Below are positions 9,813 to 17,108 of a stretch of 64,000 bases of DNA, piece by piece (the stretch's first letter is position 1; the number at the start of each line of letters is the position of its first letter). The DNA is from Chitinophaga lutea. GTDB lineage: Bacteria > Bacteroidota > Bacteroidia > Chitinophagales > Chitinophagaceae. The stretch covers positions 2,170,001 through 2,234,000 of the forward strand of contig NZ_RPDH01000002.1 of assembly GCF_003813775.1 (NCBI RefSeq). Reading direction: 5' to 3'. Below the pieces are notes generated by a model. The model was given only the letters and a program-made list of their open reading frames with translations, was not told the DNA's origin and ran no database searches. Made by a program: the position numbers and the translations under genes.

Positions 9813-10544
9813 ATGCCTGAAGGACCATCCATCGTCATACTCAAAGAAGCACTGGCGCCCTTTCGCGGTAAAAAGGTAACGGAAGTATCCGGCAATTCGT
9901 CGCTCGATATTGCACGCATCAAAGGGAAAAAAGTAATCGACTTCAAAAGCTGGGGAAAACATTTCCTCATCTGTTTCGAAGGTTTCACGGTGCGCATCCA
10001 CTTCCTCCTGTTCGGTACCTACCGCATCAACGAAAGGAAAGCCATGACGCCCCGCCTGCAATTGCAGTTCAAAAACGGCGAAGTGAATTTTTACACGAGC
10101 TCCATCCGGTTCATCGAAACGCCACTCGATGAAGTGTACGACTGGTCGGCCGATGTGATGAGCCCCGATTACGATCCCCGGAAAGCGCTCGCCAAACTGC
10201 GCCGCAAACCGGATACGCTCGTATGCGACGCGCTGCTCGATCAGGACATCTTCGCCGGCGTGGGCAACATCATCAAAAACGAAGTGCTGTTCCGCATCCG
10301 GGTGCATCCGCGAAGCCTCGTCGGCAAGCTCCCGCTGAAGCAGCGGAAGTTGCTGGTGCAGGAAGCGGTGCGGTACAGCTTCGATTTCCTGGAATGGAAA
10401 AAAGCGTTCGTGCTGAAAAAACACTGGCTCATTCACACCAAAAAAACCTGCCCACGCTGTCAGATACCTGCCGTGAAGGAATACATGGGCGTCACGAAGC
10501 GGCGCACATTTTTTTGCGGGAATTGCCAGGTGGAGTACCAGTGA
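9813..10544 (+). CDS. Fpg/Nei family DNA glycosylase (endonuclease VIII-like)
   Basis: A base-excision-repair glycosylase/AP lyase. The start at 9813 is fixed by chemistry: after Met removal it exposes Pro1-Glu2 (MPEGPSIVILKE), the catalytic proline nucleophile and glutamate of this family; an upstream in-frame TTG at 9801 would bury it. 243 residues. An H2TH region with DQDIFAGVGNIIKNEVLF (about 145-165) precedes a C-terminal four-cysteine zinc finger, CPRC...CGNC (about 208-238). The lesion-loop sequence is more like Nei than MutM, so the substrate is probably oxidised pyrimidines. It begins 30 bp after the GntP stop and appears unrelated to transport, perhaps by read-through. Confidence 0.92.
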   Translation: MPEGPSIVILKEALAPFRGKKVTEVSGNSSLDIARIKGKKVIDFKSWGKHFLICFEGFTVRIHFLLFGTYRINERKAMTPRLQLQFKNGEVNFYTSSIRFIETPLDEVYDWSADVMSPDYDPRKALAKLRRKPDTLVCDALLDQDIFAGVGNIIKNEVLFRIRVHPRSLVGKLPLKQRKLLVQEAVRYSFDFLEWKKAFVLKKHWLIHTKKTCPRCQIPAVKEYMGVTKRRTFFCGNCQVEYQ

Positions 10545-10574
10545 GGCATTCACGTCAGATGCGACGGAATGCCT
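10544..10574 (+). terminator. Hairpin after the Nei-like gene, possible terminator
   Basis: AGGCATTC (10544-10551) pairs with GAATGCCT (10567-10574), with a second inner stem CGTC/GACG. A run of six T begins 8 bases after the stem (10583-10588), so the terminator is imperfect. A second hairpin (10632-10664, CATCCC/GGGATG enclosing GCAAAC/GTTTGC) follows in the same convergent gap, before the 3' end of the minus-strand lipoprotein gene. Confidence 0.5.
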
Positions 10575-10668
10575 GCGCTATGTTTTTTGAGAACTGCAAT
10601 AGGTACCCGTGAGAATGCGCCGAATATGTGGCATCCCAAACCGGCAAACATCGTTTGCGGGATGGCCA

Positions 10669-12075
10669 TCAAAACTTAAACTCATACACCTCACCGGTTC
10701 CCGTCCAGCCGAATACTACGTTGTTGATCACGCCAACATACCTGATGGAAGGCGCATCGGCCGTGGCAATAACAGCTCTCCAGCTGCCAGCGCCGGGCGT
10801 GTATTCCCATACCCGTTTATCGACCACAAAATATCCTTTGTTACCCACCGCGAAAGCCGGTGTCGACTGCATGGCCACATCGTCCGGCATATCCGCTACC
10901 TGCACCAATTGGCCGGGTGAAGTAAATTTAAACATCGCCTTGCGGGGACCGCCCGCCGTCATGATGGCCCGGCCGAAATAGGCATCGCCACCCAGCACCA
11001 CGGCATTGCCGCTGCTCAGCTCCCGAAAATTGCCTGTGGCGGCTACTTCCCAGTTGCCGGCTTTAAAGCGGTAGAGCGTTTGATGGGTACCCCCAAATCC
11101 AACATAGATGGAATTATTCAGCACGAACGACAATGCACCGGAGGTGTTTTCCGGGTAATCCGTTAAACCGGTAGCCGCATTGGTTTCCGGATCGTAGCGC
11201 CACCACCGTTTGGATGCGGTGGGCGTCAGGCCGGTGCCGATATACAATTGATTATCGAGCACCACTGCGGTAGCGTTTTGCATGATGGCCGGCGCCATAT
11301 CGGCCGGGGGTGACGGCGCCAGTTTCCATTCCTTTCGGGGATCTGCCGGGTCGAATACAAAATATTCCGCCGCCGTTTGCAGGAACGACATACGGGTAAA
11401 GCCCCAGTACAATTTACCTTTGAACGAAAAACCGAGCCCCATCTGGAAGATGCCTCCCGGCGCAGGGTTGGCGATCTGCCGGCTTTCCCATTTCGCAAAC
11501 GGTCCGGCTTCTTTTACCGTAAAAGCGCTGGCGGTTTCCAGCACCCCGCCGCCGGATTCCACGCGGATTTTATGCGCGCTCAGGCCGGTGTTGACAGGAA
11601 TGGTGATGACGATCTGCGCGGCACTGCTTTGTTTCACCTCCGCCTCAATGCCATTCAATGTTACTTTGGGAGCATCCCCAAAGCCGTGCCCCACCAGGGT
11701 CACCTGTGTGCCAAATGGTCCTTCCCTGGGCGTAAAATCAATGATCGCAGGCCCGGGTGCATCAACAACGAAGTCGGTGGCCGATGTAGCCGTATGCACT
11801 TTTATTTTTCCCGTTACTGCGGCCGCAGGTACGGGCACCGTCAATTCCGTCGCAGTTGCAGCGGTAACGGCCGCATCGATGCCACCGAACGTAACGGTGT
11901 AGCCGGTTTTGAAATTCTTGCCGGTGATTTTGACTACTGTTCCGGGCGTTCCATGTTCGGGCGCGAAGGAAGTAATTTCAGGGGTTAGCGGAGGATTGTC
12001 AACATCCGCGGGTTTCTTTTTACAAGCCAACACTGTGAGCAGGCACAGCATCCACCAAAGCTGCATTCTTTTCAT
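10669..12075 (-). CDS. IPT/TIG-domain lipoprotein with Kelch-like beta-propeller
   Basis: 468 residues with a lipoprotein signal (LTVLAC, lipidated Cys18, followed by KKK). Two IPT/TIG immunoglobulin-like domains occupy about residues 31-190; each has the PxITxFxPxxGxxGTxVxIxGxxF pattern (ITSFAPEHGTPGTVVKITG; IIDFTPREGPFGTQVTLVG). The rest (about 195-468) has repeated LYIGTG / IYVGFGG / AYFGRA blades resembling a Kelch-type propeller. Such surface lipoproteins in Bacteroidota bind glycans or proteins; the specific function is unknown. The gene has its own promoter and a terminator-like hairpin in its leader (12114-12147), and is convergent with the Nei-like gene. Confidence 0.85.
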   Translation of the reverse strand: MKRMQLWWMLCLLTVLACKKKPADVDNPPLTPEITSFAPEHGTPGTVVKITGKNFKTGYTVTFGGIDAAVTAATATELTVPVPAAAVTGKIKVHTATSATDFVVDAPGPAIIDFTPREGPFGTQVTLVGHGFGDAPKVTLNGIEAEVKQSSAAQIVITIPVNTGLSAHKIRVESGGGVLETASAFTVKEAGPFAKWESRQIANPAPGGIFQMGLGFSFKGKLYWGFTRMSFLQTAAEYFVFDPADPRKEWKLAPSPPADMAPAIMQNATAVVLDNQLYIGTGLTPTASKRWWRYDPETNAATGLTDYPENTSGALSFVLNNSIYVGFGGTHQTLYRFKAGNWEVAATGNFRELSSGNAVVLGGDAYFGRAIMTAGGPRKAMFKFTSPGQLVQVADMPDDVAMQSTPAFAVGNKGYFVVDKRVWEYTPGAGSWRAVIATADAPSIRYVGVINNVVFGWTGTGEVYEFKF

Positions 12076-12113
12076 ATCAGGGGTTTTAACGCATGCTCCG
12101 GGAAGGGTGCCAT

Positions 12114-12147
12114 AAAAAAAGCAGCTCCCCTTACCCAGGAACTGCTT
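12114..12147 (-). terminator. Terminator-like hairpin in the leader of the IPT/TIG lipoprotein gene
   Basis: On the minus strand AGCAG (12146-12142) and TCC... pair with the opposite arm around a 9-base loop with one mismatch, and the stem runs straight into seven U (12120-12114). It lies 39 bp upstream of the lipoprotein ATG and only about 8-10 bases past the predicted transcription start, so it is more likely an attenuator or insulator than the terminator of the enolase-like gene, which ends 250 bp away. Confidence 0.65.
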
Positions 12148-12162
12148 GCTTTAATAATACGG

Positions 12163-12194
12163 CAAAGATGCGCTGCTAAATTACATCCGACAAA
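12163..12194 (-). promoter_or_regulatory. Predicted promoter of the IPT/TIG lipoprotein gene
   Basis: On the minus strand a -33 TTTG (12194-12191) is separated by 20 bases from CATCTTTG (12170-12163), one mismatch from the Bacteroidota -7 consensus TAnnTTTG. The rest of 12196-12395 holds no gene that I can support. Confidence 0.6.
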
Positions 12195-12395
12195 TTTTTG
12201 AGACAGGAATGATATAAATGCGTGTTGAAAGGTGCTGCTGTTTGATAAATGGTTTTCGGCATAACACGGACAGTATGCGTAAGGTACTGCATGTATTCCG
12301 TCTACATGTCAGCTTGACAACTTCGTTGAATACCGGGCGCATGCTACCGGCAAAAAATTCATTTCATTGATGACGTTATATGCAGCATTCTATGG

Positions 12396-13757
12396 TTACC
12401 TGAACAAATCATCGTAGTGCTTCACTTCCTCCAGGATGCCCCCGCTCCGCGCATAAAAATCGGGGCCGAGGTCGAACACACCCTGCTGCACCTCCATCCA
12501 GGGCGCACCGGCGGCCGGATGATAACTTTTCATCGCTGCCCAGTTTTTATAGTTCATGTCGCCGTTCGTTTCCATCAGTCCCATACCGATGCCGGGAAAC
12601 GGCGCCAGGCGCGCCGCCAGGTTTTTGTGCCAGTCGATCAGCACCGGGTTCACCGTCAGGTCTGCGCACAGGCAGGGAATTTTCCGCTCCTCCGCCAGCT
12701 TCGCGATGCGCATACTGAGACTAAGCGTTTTAGCGATACCTTTTAACACGAGTACGCTATACCCCTGACTGATGCGCTGCAATGCATCTTTTTCCGAATG
12801 CACGCTTTCATCGGCACCCAGCCGCACACCCAGGTCGTTGACCGGTTCGGTGAGGTCTTCGCGGAAAGGTTCTTCGTACAACAGGATACGGTCGAACGCG
12901 CCGATTGTCTTCGCGTGGCTGAGATATTTGCGCAGCGTATCTTTTTCGGCATACCGGCCGTTAGCGTCCATGGTGTACCAGATGCGACCATGAGCGGTGT
13001 TGGAAGCAGGCAGGTCTTTCAGCGCATGATGAATCTCCGTCAGCCGCTGCATGTCGAATGCGAGCATTTCTTCCTGGCTGCCGGGGTAACCCGTTTTTAT
13101 TTTGATGATAAAGTAGCCCTGTTCCACGGCCTTTACAACATCCGCTACCGGCATGCTGTAAGGCACCTGGAACAGCACGGCAATCTGTTTATTGCGATAA
13201 CCCAAAGCCGCGCGGTATGGCGCGGGTATCATTTCGTTGAAGGTCTTGTACCCGTTCTCAGCCGCATAAAGTAACCAGGCTGCATTGTCGATGCTGACAA
13301 GGGCGTTGAGGATAAAATTGTAATGCAGCTGCGCCCGGCCGGTAATCTCCTTACCGGCTGCGATGACGCGCGGAAGTATCTTTTCCTGCAGATCCACCGG
13401 TGTGGTGAACGCCGTGGCTTTCACGATGTCGAGCGTCTTTTGCACGAGCGCGAACATCATCGCATTCCCTTTCATTTCCGTGTGGGCGGCAAACAACTCC
13501 GCATCGCCATACAGCACGCTCTGCGTGGCCAGGCCAGTGGCGGTGTTACCGGAAGCGGACGTGAGGCGGGTGGCGATCTGCCAGAGCTCGGTTAGGTAAT
13601 TGCCCTTGAAGCCAAACGGCCTCACCAGTGGTTCCCGTTCAAACTGCGCAGCAGCCTTCGATACGCGTATTAGATGCGGTTTGGCGGCCGCCGTGGAGAT
13701 TTTAGGGGCACCGATGGCCATGATGCCGGCGGCGCGGATGAAGTCCCGTCTGTACAT
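12396..13757 (-). CDS. Tat-exported enolase-superfamily enzyme (mandelate racemase/muconate lactonising type)
   Basis: The chosen start at 13757 gives MYRRDFIRAAG, a twin-arginine motif at the extreme N-terminus; an ATG at 13796 would add 13 unlikely residues. 453 residues. The enolase-superfamily catalytic set appears complete: KIK general base (about 219-221), metal ligands Asp in YTMDANGR (about 263), Glu in YEEPF (about 292) and Asp in GADES (about 313), and a second Lys in VLKGIAKT (about 337). Members abstract the proton alpha to a carboxylate, for example acid-sugar dehydratases or dipeptide epimerases; the substrate here is unknown. Export by Tat implies a periplasmic substrate. The AraC regulator immediately upstream on the same strand (start of this gene 60 bp after its stop) may be co-transcribed. 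Confidence 0.82.
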   Translation of the reverse strand: MYRRDFIRAAGIMAIGAPKISTAAAKPHLIRVSKAAAQFEREPLVRPFGFKGNYLTELWQIATRLTSASGNTATGLATQSVLYGDAELFAAHTEMKGNAMMFALVQKTLDIVKATAFTTPVDLQEKILPRVIAAGKEITGRAQLHYNFILNALVSIDNAAWLLYAAENGYKTFNEMIPAPYRAALGYRNKQIAVLFQVPYSMPVADVVKAVEQGYFIIKIKTGYPGSQEEMLAFDMQRLTEIHHALKDLPASNTAHGRIWYTMDANGRYAEKDTLRKYLSHAKTIGAFDRILLYEEPFREDLTEPVNDLGVRLGADESVHSEKDALQRISQGYSVLVLKGIAKTLSLSMRIAKLAEERKIPCLCADLTVNPVLIDWHKNLAARLAPFPGIGMGLMETNGDMNYKNWAAMKSYHPAAGAPWMEVQQGVFDLGPDFYARSGGILEEVKHYDDLFR

Positions 13758-13816
13758 ACCCAAAAAGTACGGAACAATATTCATTGCTGCAACCATTTGG
13801 GCATAAAATTCTGCGT

Positions 13817-14725
13817 TCAGCCTGCTTTCCGCTGCCCTGCCGGCGCCTGTACCGTATTGCGGTATTCTGCCGGGGAAACGCCCGCCTGCCGTTTGAAAAA
13901 ACGGGTGAAATAAGCGGGGTCTTCAAACCCCAGCCCATACCCGATTTCCTTGATGCTCTTTGAATTGTAGTATAACTCCCTTTGTGCTTCAAGTAAAATC
14001 CGCCCGGCCAGCACTTCGCCGGCGGTTTTGCCAAGGTGTTTTTTAGAGAGGGTGTTAAGGGTACGCACTTCCGTAAAGAGCATCGCCGCGTAGGCCTGTA
14101 CGCCGTGCTCCTGCCGGAAATGTTTCTCAATGGCGGCTTTGTAATCCTGGAACAGCTGCAGGCTGAGATCTCGGGCTACGGCTTCGCGGGAACAGTTTTT
14201 CTTCTTCAGCCGGTCGATGTGGGTGATGAGGATTTTGAGGTAGGCCAGCAGGATGCGCTCCTTGTCCGTTTCATCGGCATTGAACTCCGTTTCCATCTTA
14301 TTGAGCACGTCTTCGAATACCGCGTGTGCGGCAGCCGTAACTGGCACTACGGGCTTAGCCTGGATATTGTCGAACAGGCAGTCGCCATGCAGGTAGTCAT
14401 CGAGGTCTTTCCCGTCGCTGAACAGGGAAGGCAGGAATTTCACCACGTAACCTTCCGCCTTTTCCTGCGGGCGGATCTGGTGCATTTGCCCGGGCGAGAG
14501 CAAAAAGATCACCGAACCCGAATACGGGTAATTCACCATATCGATCGTATGCACCCCCTTCCCTTTCTTCAGCCAGATGATTTCATAGTATTCGTGACGG
14601 TGATTTTCTTCAAACTCGGCAATGGTACACGCTTCCTCGCTGAAACCCGTCACTTTGATGCTGCGGATGTCCCTGTCACTGCAATGTTCGCCGATATGGA
14701 ACACCGGGCGCTGCTGTTTTTGCAT
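13817..14725 (-). CDS. AraC family transcriptional regulator
   Basis: 302 residues: an N-terminal cupin-like ligand domain (about 20-110, HRHEYYEIIWLKKGKGVHTI and LLSPGQMHQI) and a C-terminal double helix-turn-helix (about 195-295) ending in the AraC signature SIKEIGYGLGFEDPAYFTRF, then KRQAGVSPAEYR. It should bind DNA and respond to a small molecule. It is divergent from the tautomerase-SDR-lumazine_bd_2 operon, and the 217-bp gap holds two 42-bp direct repeats that are natural operator candidates. A perfect -7 box for its own transcription lies 21 bp upstream of the ATG. Confidence 0.92.
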   Translation of the reverse strand: MQKQQRPVFHIGEHCSDRDIRSIKVTGFSEEACTIAEFEENHRHEYYEIIWLKKGKGVHTIDMVNYPYSGSVIFLLSPGQMHQIRPQEKAEGYVVKFLPSLFSDGKDLDDYLHGDCLFDNIQAKPVVPVTAAAHAVFEDVLNKMETEFNADETDKERILLAYLKILITHIDRLKKKNCSREAVARDLSLQLFQDYKAAIEKHFRQEHGVQAYAAMLFTEVRTLNTLSKKHLGKTAGEVLAGRILLEAQRELYYNSKSIKEIGYGLGFEDPAYFTRFFKRQAGVSPAEYRNTVQAPAGQRKAG

Positions 14726-14746
14726 AACTCGCTTTTAGAACGATAC

Positions 14747-14754
14747 CAAAGTTA
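14747..14754 (-). promoter_or_regulatory. -7 box of the AraC regulator gene
   Basis: TAACTTTG on the minus strand is a perfect TAnnTTTG match, ending 21 bp before the ATG at 14725. No clear -33 TTTG is visible upstream, fitting an autoregulated or activator-dependent promoter. Confidence 0.55.
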
Positions 14755-14782
14755 CGCAAACCGGGCATTGCAGGCGCCGGAT

Positions 14783-14885
14783 TGCATTAAAGTGCAAGAA
14801 ATATGCTGTTTCGTCCATTTACCGGTAGCCATTGCCGGCATGCTGCGTTAAAGTGCAAGCCATCTGCTTTTTTATCCATTTACCG
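14783..14885 (+). repeat. Two 42-bp direct repeats, likely AraC operators
   Basis: Copy 1 is 14783-14824 and copy 2 is 14844-14885, starting 61 bp apart (about six helical turns). Both share TGCRTTAAAGTGCAAG at the left, GCT-TTT in the middle and TCCATTTACCG at the right. AraC-family dimers bind direct repeats, and copy 2 ends at the -33 position of the tautomerase promoter, the usual place for an activator. The repeat is seen directly; the protein bound is inferred from position. Confidence 0.75.
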
Positions 14886-14909
14886 CCCTGCTGTTTCATG
14901 CCAACTTTG
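14878..14909 (+). promoter_or_regulatory. Predicted promoter of the tautomerase-SDR operon
   Basis: CAACTTTG (14902-14909) is one mismatch from TAnnTTTG and is preceded at 20-bp spacing by TTTA (14878-14881), a poor -33 element overlapped by the second 42-bp repeat. A weak -33 covered by an activator site suggests activation by the adjacent AraC protein. Confidence 0.45.
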
Positions 14910-14943
14910 CATCATTATCCAATCATCACACAAACAGATTCAT

Positions 14944-15153
14944 ATGCCTTTCGTACAAATTGCCGTCACGAAAGACGGCGTCACCAGGGAACAGAAACAA
15001 CGGCTCATCCTCGGCGTCACACAGTTGCTGAAAGATGTGCTCGACAAAGATTTCCACCTCACCCATGTGATCATCAGCGAAGTGGAACCCGACAATTGGG
15101 GCCTGGGCGGGGAGCAGGTCACCGACATCCGTCAACGTCAAAACAAATCATAA
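14944..15153 (+). CDS. 4-oxalocrotonate tautomerase family protein
   Basis: 69 residues, starting MPFVQIAVTKDGVT, so Met removal exposes the catalytic Pro1 of the 4-OT family. The length and the LTHVIISEVEPDNWGLGGE stretch fit small tautomerases that interconvert enol and keto forms of 2-oxo acids, though many homologues have other or unknown substrates. The open frame extends further upstream, but the Pro1 requirement fixes the ATG at 14944. It is the first gene of an operon with the SDR (2-bp gap) and the lumazine_bd_2-like gene. Confidence 0.88.
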   Translation: MPFVQIAVTKDGVTREQKQRLILGVTQLLKDVLDKDFHLTHVIISEVEPDNWGLGGEQVTDIRQRQNKS

Positions 15154-15155
15154 AC

Positions 15156-15905
15156 ATGCAACAGAAAACAGTGATTGTAACCGGGGCATCTACCGGTATC
15201 GGCAAAGCGATAGCGCATTATTTCATCGGGAAAGGGGATAACGTGGTGATGAACTCCGTCAACGAAAACAACCTCCGGCAAGCCTACCAGGAGTTGGGAA
15301 GCCCGGCCTCCGCGCGGCTGCTGGCGGGAGACGTCAGCGACAAGTCGGTCGGCGAAGCGCTCGTCCGCACCGCTATCGGGCAGTTCGGCCGCGTAGACGT
15401 GCTGGTGAACAATGCCGGCGTATTCGCCCCGAAGCCTTTCCTGGAAGTGGAGGCGGCCGACCTCGATCGTTTTTACAGCATCAACCTGAAAGGCACTTTT
15501 TTCACCACACAGGCGGCCATAAAAGCGATGCTCGGCAACGAAAACGGCGGCTCGGTGATCAACATCGGCACCGTGCTGGTCGACCATGCCATTACCGGCT
15601 TTACCGCCACCGCGCCCGTGATCAGCAAAGCCGGCATCCATACCCTGACACGGCAGCTGGCCGCCGAATTCGGTAAACAGAACATCCGTGTGAACGCCGT
15701 GGCGCCCGGTATCATCCGCAGCCCGCTGCAGGGTAAAATCGGCGTTACGGATGCAGATGCGTTGTCGGGCCTCGCCCTGCTGCAGCGCATCGGAGAGCCG
15801 TCCGATATTGCCGAAGTGGTGTACACGCTAGCGCACAGCAATTTCATCACGGGCGAAATCATTAACGTAGACGGCGGTCACGTGGCCGGCCATACATTCG
15901 GTTAA
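15156..15905 (+). CDS. Short-chain dehydrogenase/reductase lacking the usual catalytic Tyr
   Basis: 249 residues with the classical SDR nucleotide-binding motif TGASTGIGKA at the N-terminus, the NNAG structural motif (about 85), and a VNAVAPGIIRSPL segment after the active site. The catalytic YxxxK is altered: the Lys is kept in VISKAG, but the position four before it is Pro (APVISK) instead of Tyr, and the usual Ser region reads NIGTV. The ATG at 15156 follows the tautomerase stop by two bases; the frame is also open upstream through the tautomerase gene, which I disregard. It may have lost redox activity, use a different catalytic residue, or act as a binding protein. Downstream gene 16 bp away. 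Confidence 0.88.
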   Translation: MQQKTVIVTGASTGIGKAIAHYFIGKGDNVVMNSVNENNLRQAYQELGSPASARLLAGDVSDKSVGEALVRTAIGQFGRVDVLVNNAGVFAPKPFLEVEAADLDRFYSINLKGTFFTTQAAIKAMLGNENGGSVINIGTVLVDHAITGFTATAPVISKAGIHTLTRQLAAEFGKQNIRVNAVAPGIIRSPLQGKIGVTDADALSGLALLQRIGEPSDIAEVVYTLAHSNFITGEIINVDGGHVAGHTFG

Positions 15906-15921
15906 CCTGAAAACGAACCAT

Positions 15922-16302
15922 ATGTACGCAAAACAATCCATCGCCGTGCAATCAGTGATCAATGGGTATTTCGATGGCATCTACCGCGGCGATACCGCGC
16001 TGCTGGGCGAGGTTTTTCACCCGCAGGCACTGCTTTGCGGCGACATCAACGGACAACCGTACTTCAAAACCGTAAACGAATACCTCGAAGTGGTCCGCAA
16101 CCGCAAAAGCCCGCAGGAGCTGGGAGAAAATTTCCGGATGGAAGTGCTCGGCATAGAAATGCTCGGCAACAACGCCATCGCCAAACTGCGTGTGCCGATG
16201 CTCGGTTATGATTATTACGATTACTTGTCGCTGACTGTGATAGAAGGGAAATGGCGCATCATGAACAAGCTGTTCACGCACAGGGAACCGGCGGCGCAGT
16301 GA
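15922..16302 (+). CDS. Lumazine_bd_2/SnoaL-like (NTF2-fold) protein
   Basis: 126 residues with the pattern of the putative lumazine-binding family of NTF2-like folds: VQSVINGYFDGIYRGDTALL, then FHPQALLCGDINGQ, and the closing YYDYLSLTVIEGKWRIMNKLF. Such cone-shaped domains bind small hydrophobic ligands or act as small isomerases/cyclases. It is the last gene of the tautomerase-SDR operon (16 bp after the SDR stop) and is followed by a strong bidirectional terminator. No catalytic residues can be assigned. Confidence 0.82.
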   Translation: MYAKQSIAVQSVINGYFDGIYRGDTALLGEVFHPQALLCGDINGQPYFKTVNEYLEVVRNRKSPQELGENFRMEVLGIEMLGNNAIAKLRVPMLGYDYYDYLSLTVIEGKWRIMNKLFTHREPAAQ

Positions 16303-16323
16303 AGTATTTCACCTGGCAACAAT

Positions 16324-16365
16324 AAAAAAGGACAAACCGAAGCATGCTTCAATTTGTCCTTTTTT
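16324..16365. terminator. Bidirectional terminator between the lumazine_bd_2-like gene and tRNA-Gln(CTG)
   Basis: AAAAAAGGACAAA (16324-16336) pairs with TTTGTCCTTTTTT (16353-16365), enclosing an inner stem GAAG/CTTC. A-rich and T-rich flanks make it work in both directions, ending the plus-strand operon and the minus-strand tRNA transcript. Confidence 0.9.
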
Positions 16366-16367
16366 TG

Positions 16368-16438
16368 TTGCCTGACCTGGATTCGAACCAAGACAAACAG
16401 AGTCAGAGTCTGTCGTACTACCGTTATACTATCAGGCA
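16368..16438 (-). tRNA. tRNA-Gln (anticodon CTG)
   Basis: 71 nt on the minus strand. Acceptor TGCCTGA pairs with TCAGGCA; the anticodon stem ACAGA/TCTGT encloses CTCTGAC, giving anticodon CTG, which reads CAG (Gln). T arm CTTGG-TTCGAAT-CCAGG is intact. The 3' CCA is not encoded. A 17-base inverted repeat ACTGATT-atg-AATCAGT (16445-16461) lies just before the 5' end and could be a leader hairpin. Confidence 0.95.
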
Positions 16439-16524
16439 ATATTCACTGATTATGAATCAGTTACCTTTCCTCTCTGCACAAAAATCCAGCGTTTTTCTGA
16501 ATTTTCCAAATCTTTTGGAGAGCG

Positions 16525-16556
16525 CAAAGGTACGTTTAAATTAGGTGAAAAACCAA
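16525..16556 (-). promoter_or_regulatory. Promoter of tRNA-Gln(CTG)
   Basis: On the minus strand TACCTTTG (16532-16525) is a perfect -7 box, 20 bp after TTGG (16556-16553), giving a transcript start about 80 nt before the tRNA. Confidence 0.7.
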
Positions 16557-17108
16557 GTCCGTGATTATATTTTTTTCTTCAACAGCTTTGGCGAACCATC
16601 GGGTGAAGCCAGCCGCAAGGATTCTGCTGCCGCTCAGTGGCCCCTGCATCGGCACCCCTCTAGTGGAAAGATTGCCGGTACGTCCGGCCGGGCAGTAAAA
16701 AAGATAAATATTGCCACGGCGGCATCACCTCCGCCACTACCCTGAATTTTATCTGCAACGCGGTTCCCCTTGTAAAGTCAGTCATCTGCCGGCTCATGTA
16801 AAAAGCGCTGCCGGCAGTAACCGGACAGCGCCTTTGTATTGAACCAAACCTTACCGTTTATGACTGAGCCTTTGTTCCGTTGTTTCTTTATTGCAGTACT
16901 GATGGATGTTATCTTCCCGAAATGTCGTTCTACGGAGTCATGGCCATCTATTCCCGTAGAAACGGCCACTACTGCATGTTTTTCTCTTCAATGATTGCCA
17001 TTAAAACATTTCGTCTCCCGGCATCTTTACCGGTTCTTCTCAACATCAGCCGCCAATGGTTGCCGACCCTGGTTTTGACCACACCATTCAATGCCCTCGT
17101 CTTAGTAC
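16557..17108. other. Non-coding stretch between tRNA-Gln promoter and the DUF5017-type gene
   Basis: Apart from the terminator at 16800-16831 I see no supported gene. Short open frames on both strands have no recognisable protein features and no start signals. Confidence 0.5.
16800..16831 (-). terminator. Terminator downstream of the SusC/SusD/DUF5017 operon
   Basis: GCGCTGCCGG pairs with CCGG-a-CAGCGC around a six-base loop, and on the minus strand it is followed by five T. It lies about 280 bp beyond the end of the DUF5017-type gene. Confidence 0.65.

Noticed and set aside
15153..15905. SDR starting far upstream through the tautomerase gene
   Set aside because: The frame is open from 14832, but the SDR nucleotide-binding motif begins right after the ATG at 15156.
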